Below, one piece after another: positions 1 to 7,978 of a DNA stretch of 64,000 nucleotides; the first letter of the stretch is position 1; each line of letters begins with the position of its first letter. Source of the stretch: Pseudomonadota bacterium (GTDB lineage Bacteria; Pseudomonadota; Gammaproteobacteria; Steroidobacterales; Steroidobacteraceae); contig JAFEFN010000009.1 of assembly GCA_018240525.1 (NCBI GenBank), positions 1 through 64,000 on the forward strand, read 5' to 3'. Position numbers and translations under genes: made by a program. A model generated the notes under the pieces. That model did no database searches, was not told where the DNA came from, and worked only from the letters and a program-made list of their open reading frames with translations.

Positions 1-363
<363 letters not shown>

Positions 364-480
364 TATAACCTCAAGTGGTTTGACCGCTTGTCGGTTAGAT
401 ATCGATGCAAGATGGATTTATCCATCATTAACGTGAACGCGACAGGCGTCTAAGCAGAAACGAACCAGATTGGAGAGGCG

Positions 481-508
481 TGCTGGCGTCCCGTAAGGGG
501 CGCCAGCA
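481..508 (+). other. Hairpin in the 23S-5S spacer
   Basis: TGCTGGCG (481-488) and CGCCAGCA (501-508) form a perfect 8-bp inverted repeat around a 12-base loop. It lies in the transcribed spacer 17 bases before 5S rRNA. The position suits an rRNA-processing stem, for example an RNase III or RNase E substrate, but that role is inferred. No tRNA gene is present in the 364-524 spacer. Confidence 0.5.
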
Positions 509-524
509 TGAATCTCAAACAGTT

Positions 525-642
525 TGCCTGGCGGCCATAGCGAGTGGGTACCACCCGATCCCATTCCGAACTCGGAAGTGAAAACGCTCTGCGCCGATGG
601 TAGTGTGCCTTTCAGGCATGCCAGAGTAGGTCACCGCCAGGC
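525..642 (+). rRNA. rrf: 5S ribosomal RNA
   Basis: The start TGCCTGGCGGCCATAGCG, the internal CCCGATCCCATTCCGAACTC and the pairing end GTCACCGCCAGGC match bacterial 5S rRNA. The terminal helix GCCTGGCGG/CCGCCAGGC closes the molecule. It is the last gene of the rRNA operon and is followed 8 bases later by a strong terminator. Confidence 0.97.
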
Positions 643-649
643 TTCAAAC

Positions 650-687
650 AAAAGCCCCCGGAGTCGCAAGATTCCGGGGGCTTTTTC
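650..687 (+). terminator. Rho-independent terminator of the rRNA operon
   Basis: AAAGCCCCCGGA (651-662) pairs perfectly with TCCGGGGGCTTT (673-684) around a 10-base loop and runs into a T tract. It sits directly after 5S rRNA, as expected for an rrn operon end. Confidence 0.95.
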
Positions 688-940
688 TTTGCGCGCGGCC
701 GAAAAGGTGACTTCGAGAAGTTCGCGGAGTGCGTCAGACGGATGCAGACGGGTGTTCACGTGACGAGCCCGGTCTGCGGGAGATCATCGCAATCGCCGAA
801 ACCATGAACCACTGCAAGCAGCGGACGGACATCGCTCACGAGCTGGACGCCGCACCGCATATGGCCAACCTATTTACCGCGACTCCCTCCGTCAGGGGCC
901 GGGCCAGCATGCAGCTCGGGCGGATCACCTCACACGGGCT
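688..940. other. Gap without a recognisable gene
   Basis: This stretch lies between the rRNA terminator and the 3' end of the minus-strand YciI-like gene. The plus-strand open frame that crosses it continues antisense through the YciI gene and has no recognisable protein features. I see no RNA gene or repeat. Confidence 0.6.
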
Positions 941-1297
941 TCACGATGCTTTCGGCATCGCGTGGAAGGCACGCACTTCGACCGGCGCACGGCAGGCGAG
1001 CACGGCCTTGCGTCCCCACTCCAGGGCTTCGTCCAGACTACCGGCCTCCAGGACCCAGAAACCACCAACATGTTCCTTGGTCTCAAGGTACGGCCCGTCG
1101 GTGACGATGATGGCGCCACCGGACCGGCTGCGCAGTGACTTCGCGTCGCTGGCTGAACAGAGACCGCCGACGAAGACTCTGACGCAGGCGGCGATCATCT
1201 CCTCGTTGAGGACATCGATATCGCGGCCCATCGCCTCATCCTCGGTGGACGGGTCGTAGTCGTCCGGGTGGTGAATGGCGACCAGATACTGGGTCAT
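941..1297 (-). CDS. YciI/DGPF-domain family protein
   Basis: This 118-residue protein has the YCII-related (DGPF) fold signature: the N-terminal MTQYLVAIHHPDDY strand and the central TDGPYLETKEHVGGFWVLEA-type segment (about residues 66-85) with its conserved Asp-Gly-Pro. Family members are small alpha-beta barrel dimers found beside ECF sigma factors or as stand-alone proteins of unclear enzymatic role. The ATG start is preceded by a good Shine-Dalgarno sequence (AGGAG, 5-6 bases upstream). The gene stands alone, facing the rRNA operon. An ECF sigma gene lies 870 bp away on the other strand, but with an unrelated gene between them I do not infer a link. Confidence 0.85.
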   Translation of the reverse strand: MTQYLVAIHHPDDYDPSTEDEAMGRDIDVLNEEMIAACVRVFVGGLCSASDAKSLRSRSGGAIIVTDGPYLETKEHVGGFWVLEAGSLDEALEWGRKAVLACRAPVEVRAFHAMPKAS

Positions 1298-1427
1298 CGC
1301 TTCTCCTGAGGGATTTGGGCGATTTCGCCCGCATCAGGACGACGAACGGCGGCGCCGCAATTCGACAGGTCTTACTTCGGCCCGGAAAGCCTGAAGCCCA
1401 GCGGGTCCGCCCCCCTTCCTCAGGCGT

Positions 1428-1889
1428 TCAGTGCGGCGGGTCGTATGCCTCGCACTGAACCTCGACCAGCGCACCCAGCGCCAGGCCGGTGGAGCCCAAT
1501 GCACTGCGTGCCGGCAGGTGCGCCGGGTCCACGTAGCTCGCATAGATCGCGTTGAAGGCCGGCCAGTTGCCCATGTCATTGAGGAATACCGCGCAGCGCA
1601 CGACGTCCTTCCACCCGAGGCCGGCGCTCTTGAGCGTCGCGCCGATGCGGTCCAGCGTATTGCGGGCCTGCGCCTCGATGCCGGGCGGCAGCTTGTCGTC
1701 CGCTCCCAGCCCGATCTGCCCCGACAGGTAAAGCATGTCGCCGACCCGGACGCCGGCCGAAAAGGGCAGGGCTTTGCCGTTCACGGTCACCGTCGGCAGT
1801 CTCTCGATCGCGGGTCGGGAGCTGTCGGCCTGGGCCCACGGACCGGTAGCGGCGACAGCGAGCAAGGTCACGATGGCTGAAATCCTCAT
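1428..1889 (-). CDS. Exported RidA/YjgF-family protein
   Basis: The mature part is a standard RidA domain (reactive enamine/imine deaminase family), with the LSGQIGL motif, ARNTLDRIGATLKSAG helix and C-terminal VEVQCEAYDP strand. I place the start at the ATG at 1889 because GGGGGACAAG directly precedes it and the first 21 residues (MRISAIVTLLAVAATGPWAQA) form a cleavable signal peptide. An in-frame ATG 24 bases upstream would only bury that signal. Cytosolic RidA proteins hydrolyse 2-aminoacrylate-type enamines; a periplasmic version would act on other substrates or be a structural variant. The Arg that anchors substrate carboxylates in active RidA enzymes could not be assigned with confidence. 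Confidence 0.82.
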   Translation of the reverse strand: MRISAIVTLLAVAATGPWAQADSSRPAIERLPTVTVNGKALPFSAGVRVGDMLYLSGQIGLGADDKLPPGIEAQARNTLDRIGATLKSAGLGWKDVVRCAVFLNDMGNWPAFNAIYASYVDPAHLPARSALGSTGLALGALVEVQCEAYDPPH

Positions 1890-2166
1890 CTTGTCCCCCA
1901 AGCGCCAGTGCACTCCCAGCAGTATACCGGGGCAGCATCACGGACCTGCGGCACGGACCCCGACCATTTGGAAGACTCGGGGGCGCGACACGGACGCGCA
2001 GAATGATGCGGGCCGGCGGCGGCCGCACCTGTCCTCGCCCGCGAACTGAACCGCCGGAAATTCGGGTGCCCCGGGTGTTGGGACCCGCGCGGTGAGTCCG
2101 GCCGCCTTATGTCTGGCTCGTATGTCTGGAGTTGATCCGGCGCGGGCCGTATGAGCTAGATACGGC

Positions 2167-2742
2167 ATGTCGGAAAGCACCGCAGGCGATTCCCTCACCG
2201 AGCAGCTGCGCGCCGCGCATGGCGGTGATCGGGCCGCTGCCGAACGCGCCTACCGGATGCTGTATCCGGAGCTGTGTAAGATCGCCCGCGCGCACCTGCG
2301 CGCCCACCGCCGCGACACGCTCCTGGACACCCGCGTCCTGGTGCTGGAGGGCTACCTCAACCTGGCGAAAGTCGACGGCGCGCTGTTTGAGAACCGCCGG
2401 CACTTCTATGCGTACGCAGCCAAGGTCATGCGTCGCATCGTCATCGATTTCGCGCGCCGGCGGCAGTCCCAGCGCCACGGGGGCGGCGCCATGGAGCAGC
2501 TGCTGACCACCAGTGTCGAGGCGATGGAGACCGACATCGGCTCGGTGCTCGACGTCGAGCGTCTGCTGGCAGAGCTGGAGGGCATCGAGCCCCTCGCCGC
2601 TGACATTGTGGAGATGCGCTACTTCGGCGGCTATTCGGATGCCGAGATCGCCGAGGCACTCGGGGTGACTGACCGCACGGTGCGCCGCCACTGGGAAAAG
2701 GCGCGCTTGTTCATGCTCGCGCAGCTGCGCTCCGCGGGCTGA
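2167..2742 (+). CDS. ECF-type RNA polymerase sigma factor, kinase-linked type
   Basis: This 191-residue sigma factor has a sigma-2 region (about residues 25-95, ending RIVIDFARRR) and a sigma-4 helix-turn-helix (about 145-180: GGYSDAEIAEALGVTDRTVRRHW). It resembles the Sigma70_ECF family found next to Ser/Thr kinases. The acidic D-A-E-D stretch that most ECF factors carry at the start of sigma 2.2 is here D54-T55-R56-V57. In the Vibrio EcfP/PknT pair, as I recall, a threonine in this segment is phosphorylated by the partner kinase to activate the factor. No anti-sigma gene is adjacent. A membrane Ser/Thr kinase begins 37 bp downstream, so phosphorylation control is a reasonable inference. The Shine-Dalgarno sequence is weak. 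Confidence 0.9.
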   Translation: MSESTAGDSLTEQLRAAHGGDRAAAERAYRMLYPELCKIARAHLRAHRRDTLLDTRVLVLEGYLNLAKVDGALFENRRHFYAYAAKVMRRIVIDFARRRQSQRHGGGAMEQLLTTSVEAMETDIGSVLDVERLLAELEGIEPLAADIVEMRYFGGYSDAEIAEALGVTDRTVRRHWEKARLFMLAQLRSAG

Positions 2743-2773
2743 CTGTCCGCAACTGTCGCGCGATCCCGTACGT
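2743..2773 (+). promoter_or_regulatory. Candidate ECF promoter before the kinase gene
   Basis: CTGTCCG (2743-2749) and CGTACGT (2767-2773) are 17 bases apart. The same two heptamers with the same spacing recur upstream of the lipoprotein gene at 5654-5684. If CGTACGT is the -10 element, transcription would start near 2780, the first base of the kinase ATG, giving a leaderless mRNA. Confidence 0.45.
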
Positions 2774-2779
2774 AGCTGC

Positions 2780-5641
2780 ATGAGCGATCCACCGTCTGCC
2801 TCGCCTCCGGACTGGGCTGCCGCCTGGCAGTTGCTGGACGAGGTCCTGGGGCTGCCGGCGCCGGAGCGCGCGGCATGGCTCTCCGCACTCGAGCACGGGA
2901 GGCCCGCGCAGGCGGCACTCATGCGTCGCCTGCTGGCCGGGATGGCCGATCCGGCGGGCGACGGGCGCGCCCAGCCCTCCGGGGCCGCCAATCCGTTGGA
3001 TCGCGGCGCGGCCGCGCGCGTGTTCGCGAGCGCGCTGGCCAGTCCTGCCTCCGGCCTCTGCGCCGGCACGCTCATCGGGGACTACTGCCTGGTTCGGCCG
3101 CTGGGGCAGGGCGGCATGGCGCAGGTGTGGCTCGCGGAGCAGACCGCCAAGGTCATCCGTCAGGTGGCGCTGAAGATCCCGTACCTGGGGCTGGAGCCGG
3201 CCGCGGCAGCCAGCAGTCGCTTTGCACGCGAGCGCGACCTGCTCGCCGGCCTCGAACACGAGCGGATCGCGCGCCTTTACGACGCCGGCGTCACCGGCGA
3301 AGGCGTGGCGTTCCTTGCCATGGAGTGGATCGACGGGGTTCCCCTCACGCGCTACTGCGACGAGCACCGCCTGGGCATCGATGCGCGACTGGCGCTCTTC
3401 GGCCAGGTGCTGGACGCGGTCGGCTTTGCGCACTCTCGCCTGGTCATCCACCGCGATCTGAAGCCGTCGAACATCCTGGTCACCGCCCACGGCCAGGTGA
3501 AGCTGCTGGATTTCGGCGTGGCGAACCTGCTGTCCGATGCGGCACCGCCCGCCCCGGCGGAGGCGCCTCACGAGGCGATGACCCCCGACTGCGCCTCCCC
3601 CGAGCAGCTGGCGAACCAGCCCCTCGGCGCCACCAGCGACGTGTATTCCCTGGGCATCGTGCTGTACGAGCTGTTGAGCGGCGCCAAGCCGTATTCGTTG
3701 ACGCGCGAAAGCCCGTCGCTGCACGCGGCGCTCCTCGCCACCCGCATCAGCCCGCTCGCCGATGCGGCCAGCACGGCGGCGGCCGACGCGCGCGCCACCA
3801 CGATGGCGCAGCTGACTCGCAGGCTGCGCGGTGAGCTGGGGTCGATCGTTGCGCGTTGTCTTGCGAAGTCACCCCTGGACCGCTACCCGGATGTGGGTGC
3901 ACTCGCCGCCGACCTCGGGCACCTGGCGCGACACGAGCCGGTGCCGGCGCATGGCTCGGGGGCGGCCTATCGGCTGCGCTGCTTCGCGCGCCGGCGGCGC
4001 TGGCCGTTGCTGGCCGGGGCCGCGCTGCTGCTCGCGATCAGCGCCGGGATCGCCGCCACGCAGTGGCAGGCACGCACGGCCCTGGCGCAGGCGCAACGCG
4101 CGGAGGCGATCCAGCACTTCCTGCTGGGCCTGTTCCGCAGCAGCACCCCCACTGTGTCGGAAGGGCATGAGCTCACCGCCAAGGAACTGCTGGCACGGGG
4201 CTCGGAGCGCGTCGACACCGAGATGGCTGCGCAGCCGCGGGCGCTCGCGGAACTGCACAGTGAGCTCGGGGACATCTTCAACGAGATGGGCGATAACGCC
4301 GCGGCCATGTCGCACCTGCAGCGCGCGCTCGCAGGTTTCGCGGCGCTCGGCCTCGCCGACAGCCGCCCGGCGCTCGAGGCGCTGTTCCGGCGCGGCATCG
4401 TCTACATGGATCAGAGCCAGTGGCAGCCGGCGCGCGCGGACCTGCATGCGGTGCTCGCGCGCGGCCGGGCACTCTATGGCCCTCGGCATCGCTGGGCGGT
4501 GGGCGCCCGCGAGAAGCTTGCCTTCATCAGCCTCGAGAACAACGAGCTGCAGGACGCGGTGGCCATCGCCAACGAGGCCCTCGCCCAGCCCCCCGGGGAG
4601 GATCCGGCGAACGATGCCCTGCGGCGCCTGCGGGTGAAGGTGATCCTGGGGGAGGCGCAGACCAACCTCGGGGAGTACACGGCCGCGCGCCGCACGCTGT
4701 CGGAGGCGGTGGCCGCATCCAACGGACCTGCCGGCTACGGCATCGTTGATCGTCTGATTTACCGCCTGCTCCTGGCGCGTGCCATCTACTACTCCGGCGA
4801 CTACGCCGCGGCACTGCCCGCGGTCGCGCAGCTGGTGAGCGAGGAGGAGCGCGTACTCGGCCAACACGCGCTGGTGTTCCCCGCGCGCCAGCTGTGGTCG
4901 AACGTCCTGGCCGCGCTCGGGCACTACGACGAGGCCATCGCCGTGGCGCGCGTGACCCTGGCGCGGGCCCAGGCCGCACCGCAGCCCGACGCCGAGCTCA
5001 TCGCAAGGGAGCAGCTCATCCTGGCGCAGCGCCTGCAGCAGGCCGCCCGGTACGCGGAGGCCGAACCCCTGGCACGCGCCGCGCGCGGCTACTTCGAAGC
5101 GCACAACACGAAGATCGAGCCGCCCACGCAGCGCGTGGTGGCCGAGAGCCTGCTCGGCCAGAACCACGTGATGGCGGCGAAGCAGGAGATGCAGGCCGCC
5201 TACACGCTGGGCGAGCAGCTGCCCGGGTTCCTGCAGAGCACCTACTGGCCGGACATCCTGGACTCGCAGGCCAACCTGCTGCGCGTCGCCGGCGAGCCAG
5301 AAGCCGCGCTCGCGCTGCGTGCGAAGGCGTGCACGCAGCTGGATACCAGCCCGGGAGCGCAGACACCACCGGCATTGCGCTGCGCGGCGCTGCTGGCGTG
5401 GTCCGCCGCCGCGGCGGCCCCCGCGGATGCGGTCCGCCGCCGCGAATTCGACACGGCGGCCGCCGCCTATGCCGCGGCCCTGCCGGCGGGGCACCTCGCC
5501 CGGCTGGATCTGGCGTTGCTCGGGGCCGAGCTGGATGCCACGGCCGGGAGGCCGCCAGCCATCGACCTTGCGGCCACCCGCGCCGCCTGGCACCGGGTGC
5601 TGGGCATCGACCCGCCCCCGCGCATCCTCTTCCTGCACTGA
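2780..5641 (+). CDS. Membrane Ser/Thr protein kinase with TPR-rich C-terminal region
   Basis: The protein has 953 residues. The kinase domain (about 98-380) has a glycine loop LGQGGMAQV (108-116), catalytic Lys132 in VALK, the HRDLKPSN loop (Asp226) and DFG at 244-246, so it should be active. A single membrane segment lies at about 407-430 (PLLAGAALLLAISAGIAA). The remaining roughly 520 residues are helical repeats of TPR character and probably face the periplasm as a sensor or protein-binding arm. It follows the ECF sigma gene by 37 bp. In comparable pairs the kinase phosphorylates the sigma factor, so it is the likely activator of that sigma factor (inference). The lipoprotein gene downstream shares its candidate promoter motif. 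Confidence 0.93.
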   Translation: MSDPPSASPPDWAAAWQLLDEVLGLPAPERAAWLSALEHGRPAQAALMRRLLAGMADPAGDGRAQPSGAANPLDRGAAARVFASALASPASGLCAGTLIGDYCLVRPLGQGGMAQVWLAEQTAKVIRQVALKIPYLGLEPAAAASSRFARERDLLAGLEHERIARLYDAGVTGEGVAFLAMEWIDGVPLTRYCDEHRLGIDARLALFGQVLDAVGFAHSRLVIHRDLKPSNILVTAHGQVKLLDFGVANLLSDAAPPAPAEAPHEAMTPDCASPEQLANQPLGATSDVYSLGIVLYELLSGAKPYSLTRESPSLHAALLATRISPLADAASTAAADARATTMAQLTRRLRGELGSIVARCLAKSPLDRYPDVGALAADLGHLARHEPVPAHGSGAAYRLRCFARRRRWPLLAGAALLLAISAGIAATQWQARTALAQAQRAEAIQHFLLGLFRSSTPTVSEGHELTAKELLARGSERVDTEMAAQPRALAELHSELGDIFNEMGDNAAAMSHLQRALAGFAALGLADSRPALEALFRRGIVYMDQSQWQPARADLHAVLARGRALYGPRHRWAVGAREKLAFISLENNELQDAVAIANEALAQPPGEDPANDALRRLRVKVILGEAQTNLGEYTAARRTLSEAVAASNGPAGYGIVDRLIYRLLLARAIYYSGDYAAALPAVAQLVSEEERVLGQHALVFPARQLWSNVLAALGHYDEAIAVARVTLARAQAAPQPDAELIAREQLILAQRLQQAARYAEAEPLARAARGYFEAHNTKIEPPTQRVVAESLLGQNHVMAAKQEMQAAYTLGEQLPGFLQSTYWPDILDSQANLLRVAGEPEAALALRAKACTQLDTSPGAQTPPALRCAALLAWSAAAAAPADAVRRREFDTAAAAYAAALPAGHLARLDLALLGAELDATAGRPPAIDLAATRAAWHRVLGIDPPPRILFLH

Positions 5642-5653
5642 GCGCTTTCCGGG

Positions 5654-5684
5654 CTGTCCGGATTTCGCCCGGCTTTGCGTACGT
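5654..5684 (+). promoter_or_regulatory. Candidate ECF promoter before the NHL lipoprotein gene
   Basis: CTGTCCG (5654-5660) and CGTACGT (5678-5684) are separated by 17 bases, identical in both boxes and spacing to the motif before the kinase gene. This suggests both are read by the sigma factor encoded at 2167-2742. Confidence 0.45.
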
Positions 5685-5763
5685 CCTCCCCGGGTGAGCT
5701 TCGTCCGATGTACTTCCGGCGCCGTGCCGGCGGGCATTCGGCAGCGACCCGTGAGGACCGGCC

Positions 5764-7653
5764 ATGTTTTCCAAGCGATGTCTCCTGACCTGCCTTCGTA
5801 TGCTCGTGGCGCTGAGCGGTTGTGCCGCGCTGGCAGCCTGCTGGTGGGACGGCAGCGGCAGCTCCGTTCCCCCAGCCCAAACCGTTGCAGGCACGATCAG
5901 CGGGCTGTCCACGGGCGGGCTGACACTCGCCAACGGTGCAGACCGCCTGAACGTGGCCGCCGGTGCCACCGCGTTCTCCTTCCCGACGCAGGTCAGTTCC
6001 GGCTCCGCGTACGCGGTGACCGTCGCCGCGCAGCCCGCCAACGCGACGTGCACCGTGGCCAATGGCAGCGGCACGGCGAACGGCACGGCCATCAGCGTGC
6101 AGGTCACCTGCATCACCGCGAAGTTCCATCTCGGCGGCACCATCAGCGGGCTCACCGCCGCGGGACTGACGCTCGCCAACGGGGCCGACTCGGTCAGTCC
6201 CTCCGCAGGCGCCACGACGTTCACCTTCCCCTCGACCGTTGCCAGCGGCGTGCCCTACAGCGTCACCGTCCGCGCGCAGCCGGCCGGCCTCAACTGCACT
6301 GTCGCCGCCGGCTCGGGGACCATGGCTGGGTCGGATGTCAGCTCGGTGGCGGTCAGCTGCGCGGCGGCGAGTTACCACGTGGGGGGCACCATCTCCGGAC
6401 TGACCGCAGCGGGCCTGGTGCTCGCCAACGGCGCGGACACGGTGAGCCCGCCGGCGAACGCGACGGCCTTCAGCCTGCCCGCGCTGGTCGCCTCCGGTGC
6501 GGCCTACCAGGTGACGGTGCAGACGCAGCCGGCCGGCCTCAACTGCACGGTCGCCAACGGCAGTGGCACCGTGGGCAGCGCCGATGTCTCCACGGTGCAG
6601 GTGAGCTGTTCGGGCGGCGGCTCGGGGTTCACCGCCCTGGCCGGGCAGACCACCTGCCCGAGCGGGCATCCCGACCAGAACGGCACCGGCAGCGCCGCCA
6701 GTCTGGCGGTGCCCTCGAGCATTGCCACCGACACGGCCGGCAACATATACACCCTCAGCTGGTATTTCGGGGTCATCAACAAGATCACCCCCGCCGGGGT
6801 CGTGACGACGGTGGCGGGCCAGTACGGCGTGTACGGTTATCAGGACGGCACCGGGACCGCGGCGCAGTTCACCGGCAACGAGATCCTCGGCGGCATCGAC
6901 GCCAACGGCAACCTGTACGTGTCCGAGACCTCTAACGTCCGCCGTGTGACGCCTGCCGGCGTGGTCACGACGCTCGCCGGCCCTGCGACCGCGGAACAGG
7001 GCTACGTGGATGGCACGGGCGGGGTCGCGCGCTTCTCGCAGTGGGGGCTCGGCGTGGCCCCGGATGGCACCTCGTACGTGGCCGACTACGCCAACCACGT
7101 GGTGCGCAAGGTGAGCCCCACCGGGGTGACGAGCACCCTGGCCGGTTCGAACACGCAGCAGGGCAGCGTCGATGGCGTGGGGGCGGCGGCCCAGTTCCTG
7201 AACCCGCAGTACGCGGTGGTGGACGCCGCAGGCACCACCTATCTGGCCGACCACGCCGCCATGCAAGTGCGCAAGGTGACCGCGGACGGCACGGTCACGA
7301 CCCTCGCCGGTGGCACGAGCAATGGCTGGGCCGATGGCCAGGGCACCGCCGCGCTCTTCTACGACATCCACGGCCTTGCCATCGGGCCCGCCGGCAGCAT
7401 CTACGTGCTCGACCAGGCCTCCGCGGCCAACGGCAGCAGCTCCTACGGCGACAACTGGGGCGCCATCCGCAAGATCACCGCCGATGGCACGGTCACCACC
7501 GTCGTGGTCAGCAGCGCTTCGGGAAAATATTTCGGCCCGCCGGCGGGCACTCACGTCGCGATCAGCCAGCCGCTGCAGGCGATCGGCAGCCTGCCCAACG
7601 GGATGCTGCTGGCCGCCAGCCAGTGCGCTATCGGTGAAGTCGCGGTGCCTTAG
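5764..7653 (+). CDS. NHL-repeat lipoprotein with three tandem N-terminal repeats
   Basis: The 629-residue protein starts with a lipoprotein signal peptide ending LAAC (Cys about residue 27), so it should be anchored in a membrane. Three tandem repeats of 82-83 residues follow (5887-6132, 6133-6381, 6382-about 6621). Each begins GGTISGLTAAGLTLANGAD or a close variant and carries a conserved Cys pair (NCTV ... VSC), probably a disulfide in an immunoglobulin-like sandwich. From about residue 290 there are five to six NHL/beta-propeller blades (VRKVTADGTVTTLAG type). The gene follows the sigma-kinase pair and shares the kinase's promoter motif, which suggests it is an output of that system. The ligand or partner is unknown. 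Confidence 0.88.
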   Translation: MFSKRCLLTCLRMLVALSGCAALAACWWDGSGSSVPPAQTVAGTISGLSTGGLTLANGADRLNVAAGATAFSFPTQVSSGSAYAVTVAAQPANATCTVANGSGTANGTAISVQVTCITAKFHLGGTISGLTAAGLTLANGADSVSPSAGATTFTFPSTVASGVPYSVTVRAQPAGLNCTVAAGSGTMAGSDVSSVAVSCAAASYHVGGTISGLTAAGLVLANGADTVSPPANATAFSLPALVASGAAYQVTVQTQPAGLNCTVANGSGTVGSADVSTVQVSCSGGGSGFTALAGQTTCPSGHPDQNGTGSAASLAVPSSIATDTAGNIYTLSWYFGVINKITPAGVVTTVAGQYGVYGYQDGTGTAAQFTGNEILGGIDANGNLYVSETSNVRRVTPAGVVTTLAGPATAEQGYVDGTGGVARFSQWGLGVAPDGTSYVADYANHVVRKVSPTGVTSTLAGSNTQQGSVDGVGAAAQFLNPQYAVVDAAGTTYLADHAAMQVRKVTADGTVTTLAGGTSNGWADGQGTAALFYDIHGLAIGPAGSIYVLDQASAANGSSSYGDNWGAIRKITADGTVTTVVVSSASGKYFGPPAGTHVAISQPLQAIGSLPNGMLLAASQCAIGEVAVP

Positions 7654-7978
7654 CCTGATCGGGTGCGGAACCGTGGCGGCCCCCGAGGTGGAACGGCCTC
7701 GGGGGCCGCCGTTCCGGCGCCAGCGACGATCGTGCAGCCAAGATCACCGGGCCATGCCGCGAGGAGTCGAAGAGGGCAGCCGAGCGCTGAACCGGTGCCC
7801 GGATGCCGTGCAACCAGAACAGCGGCAGGCATAGTTCTTCGGCACGCTGCTGTGGTTGGCCCAGCCGGTGCGGTCGATGCGGTCAGGACCGGCATGCAGC
7901 TGAGTCGCAACGCGTCGTTCACGGTTCTTCCCCGAATGTGCCAGCCCCGCGGGATGGTACGCCGCCGGCGGGCCGGAT
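7654..7978. other. Intergenic region between convergent genes, with a strong hairpin
   Basis: Apart from the hairpin at 7675-7710 I see no gene or repeat in this gap. It separates the 3' ends of the NHL lipoprotein gene (plus) and the duplicated-domain membrane protein gene (minus). Confidence 0.6.
7675..7710 (+). terminator. Hairpin without T tract after the NHL lipoprotein gene
   Basis: GGCGGCCCCCGAGG (7675-7688) and CCTCGGGGGCCGCC (7697-7710) form a perfect 14-bp GC-rich stem with an 8-base loop, starting 22 bases after the stop codon. It lacks a U run, so it may stabilise the mRNA end or work with Rho. Confidence 0.6.

Noticed and set aside
643..940. Search for an integrated element at the rRNA operon end
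   Set aside because: No integrase, transposase, tRNA or flanking repeat was seen next to 5S rRNA.
729..1259. Plus-strand open frame across the gap after the rRNA terminator
   Set aside because: Its second half is antisense to the YciI-family gene, and the first part shows no protein-like conservation.
5467..7554. Long minus-strand open frame (695 codons) opposite the lipoprotein and kinase genes
   Set aside because: Frames of this size arise by chance opposite GC-rich genes; the translation is Arg/Gly/His-rich with no domain, and the plus-strand genes have clear families.
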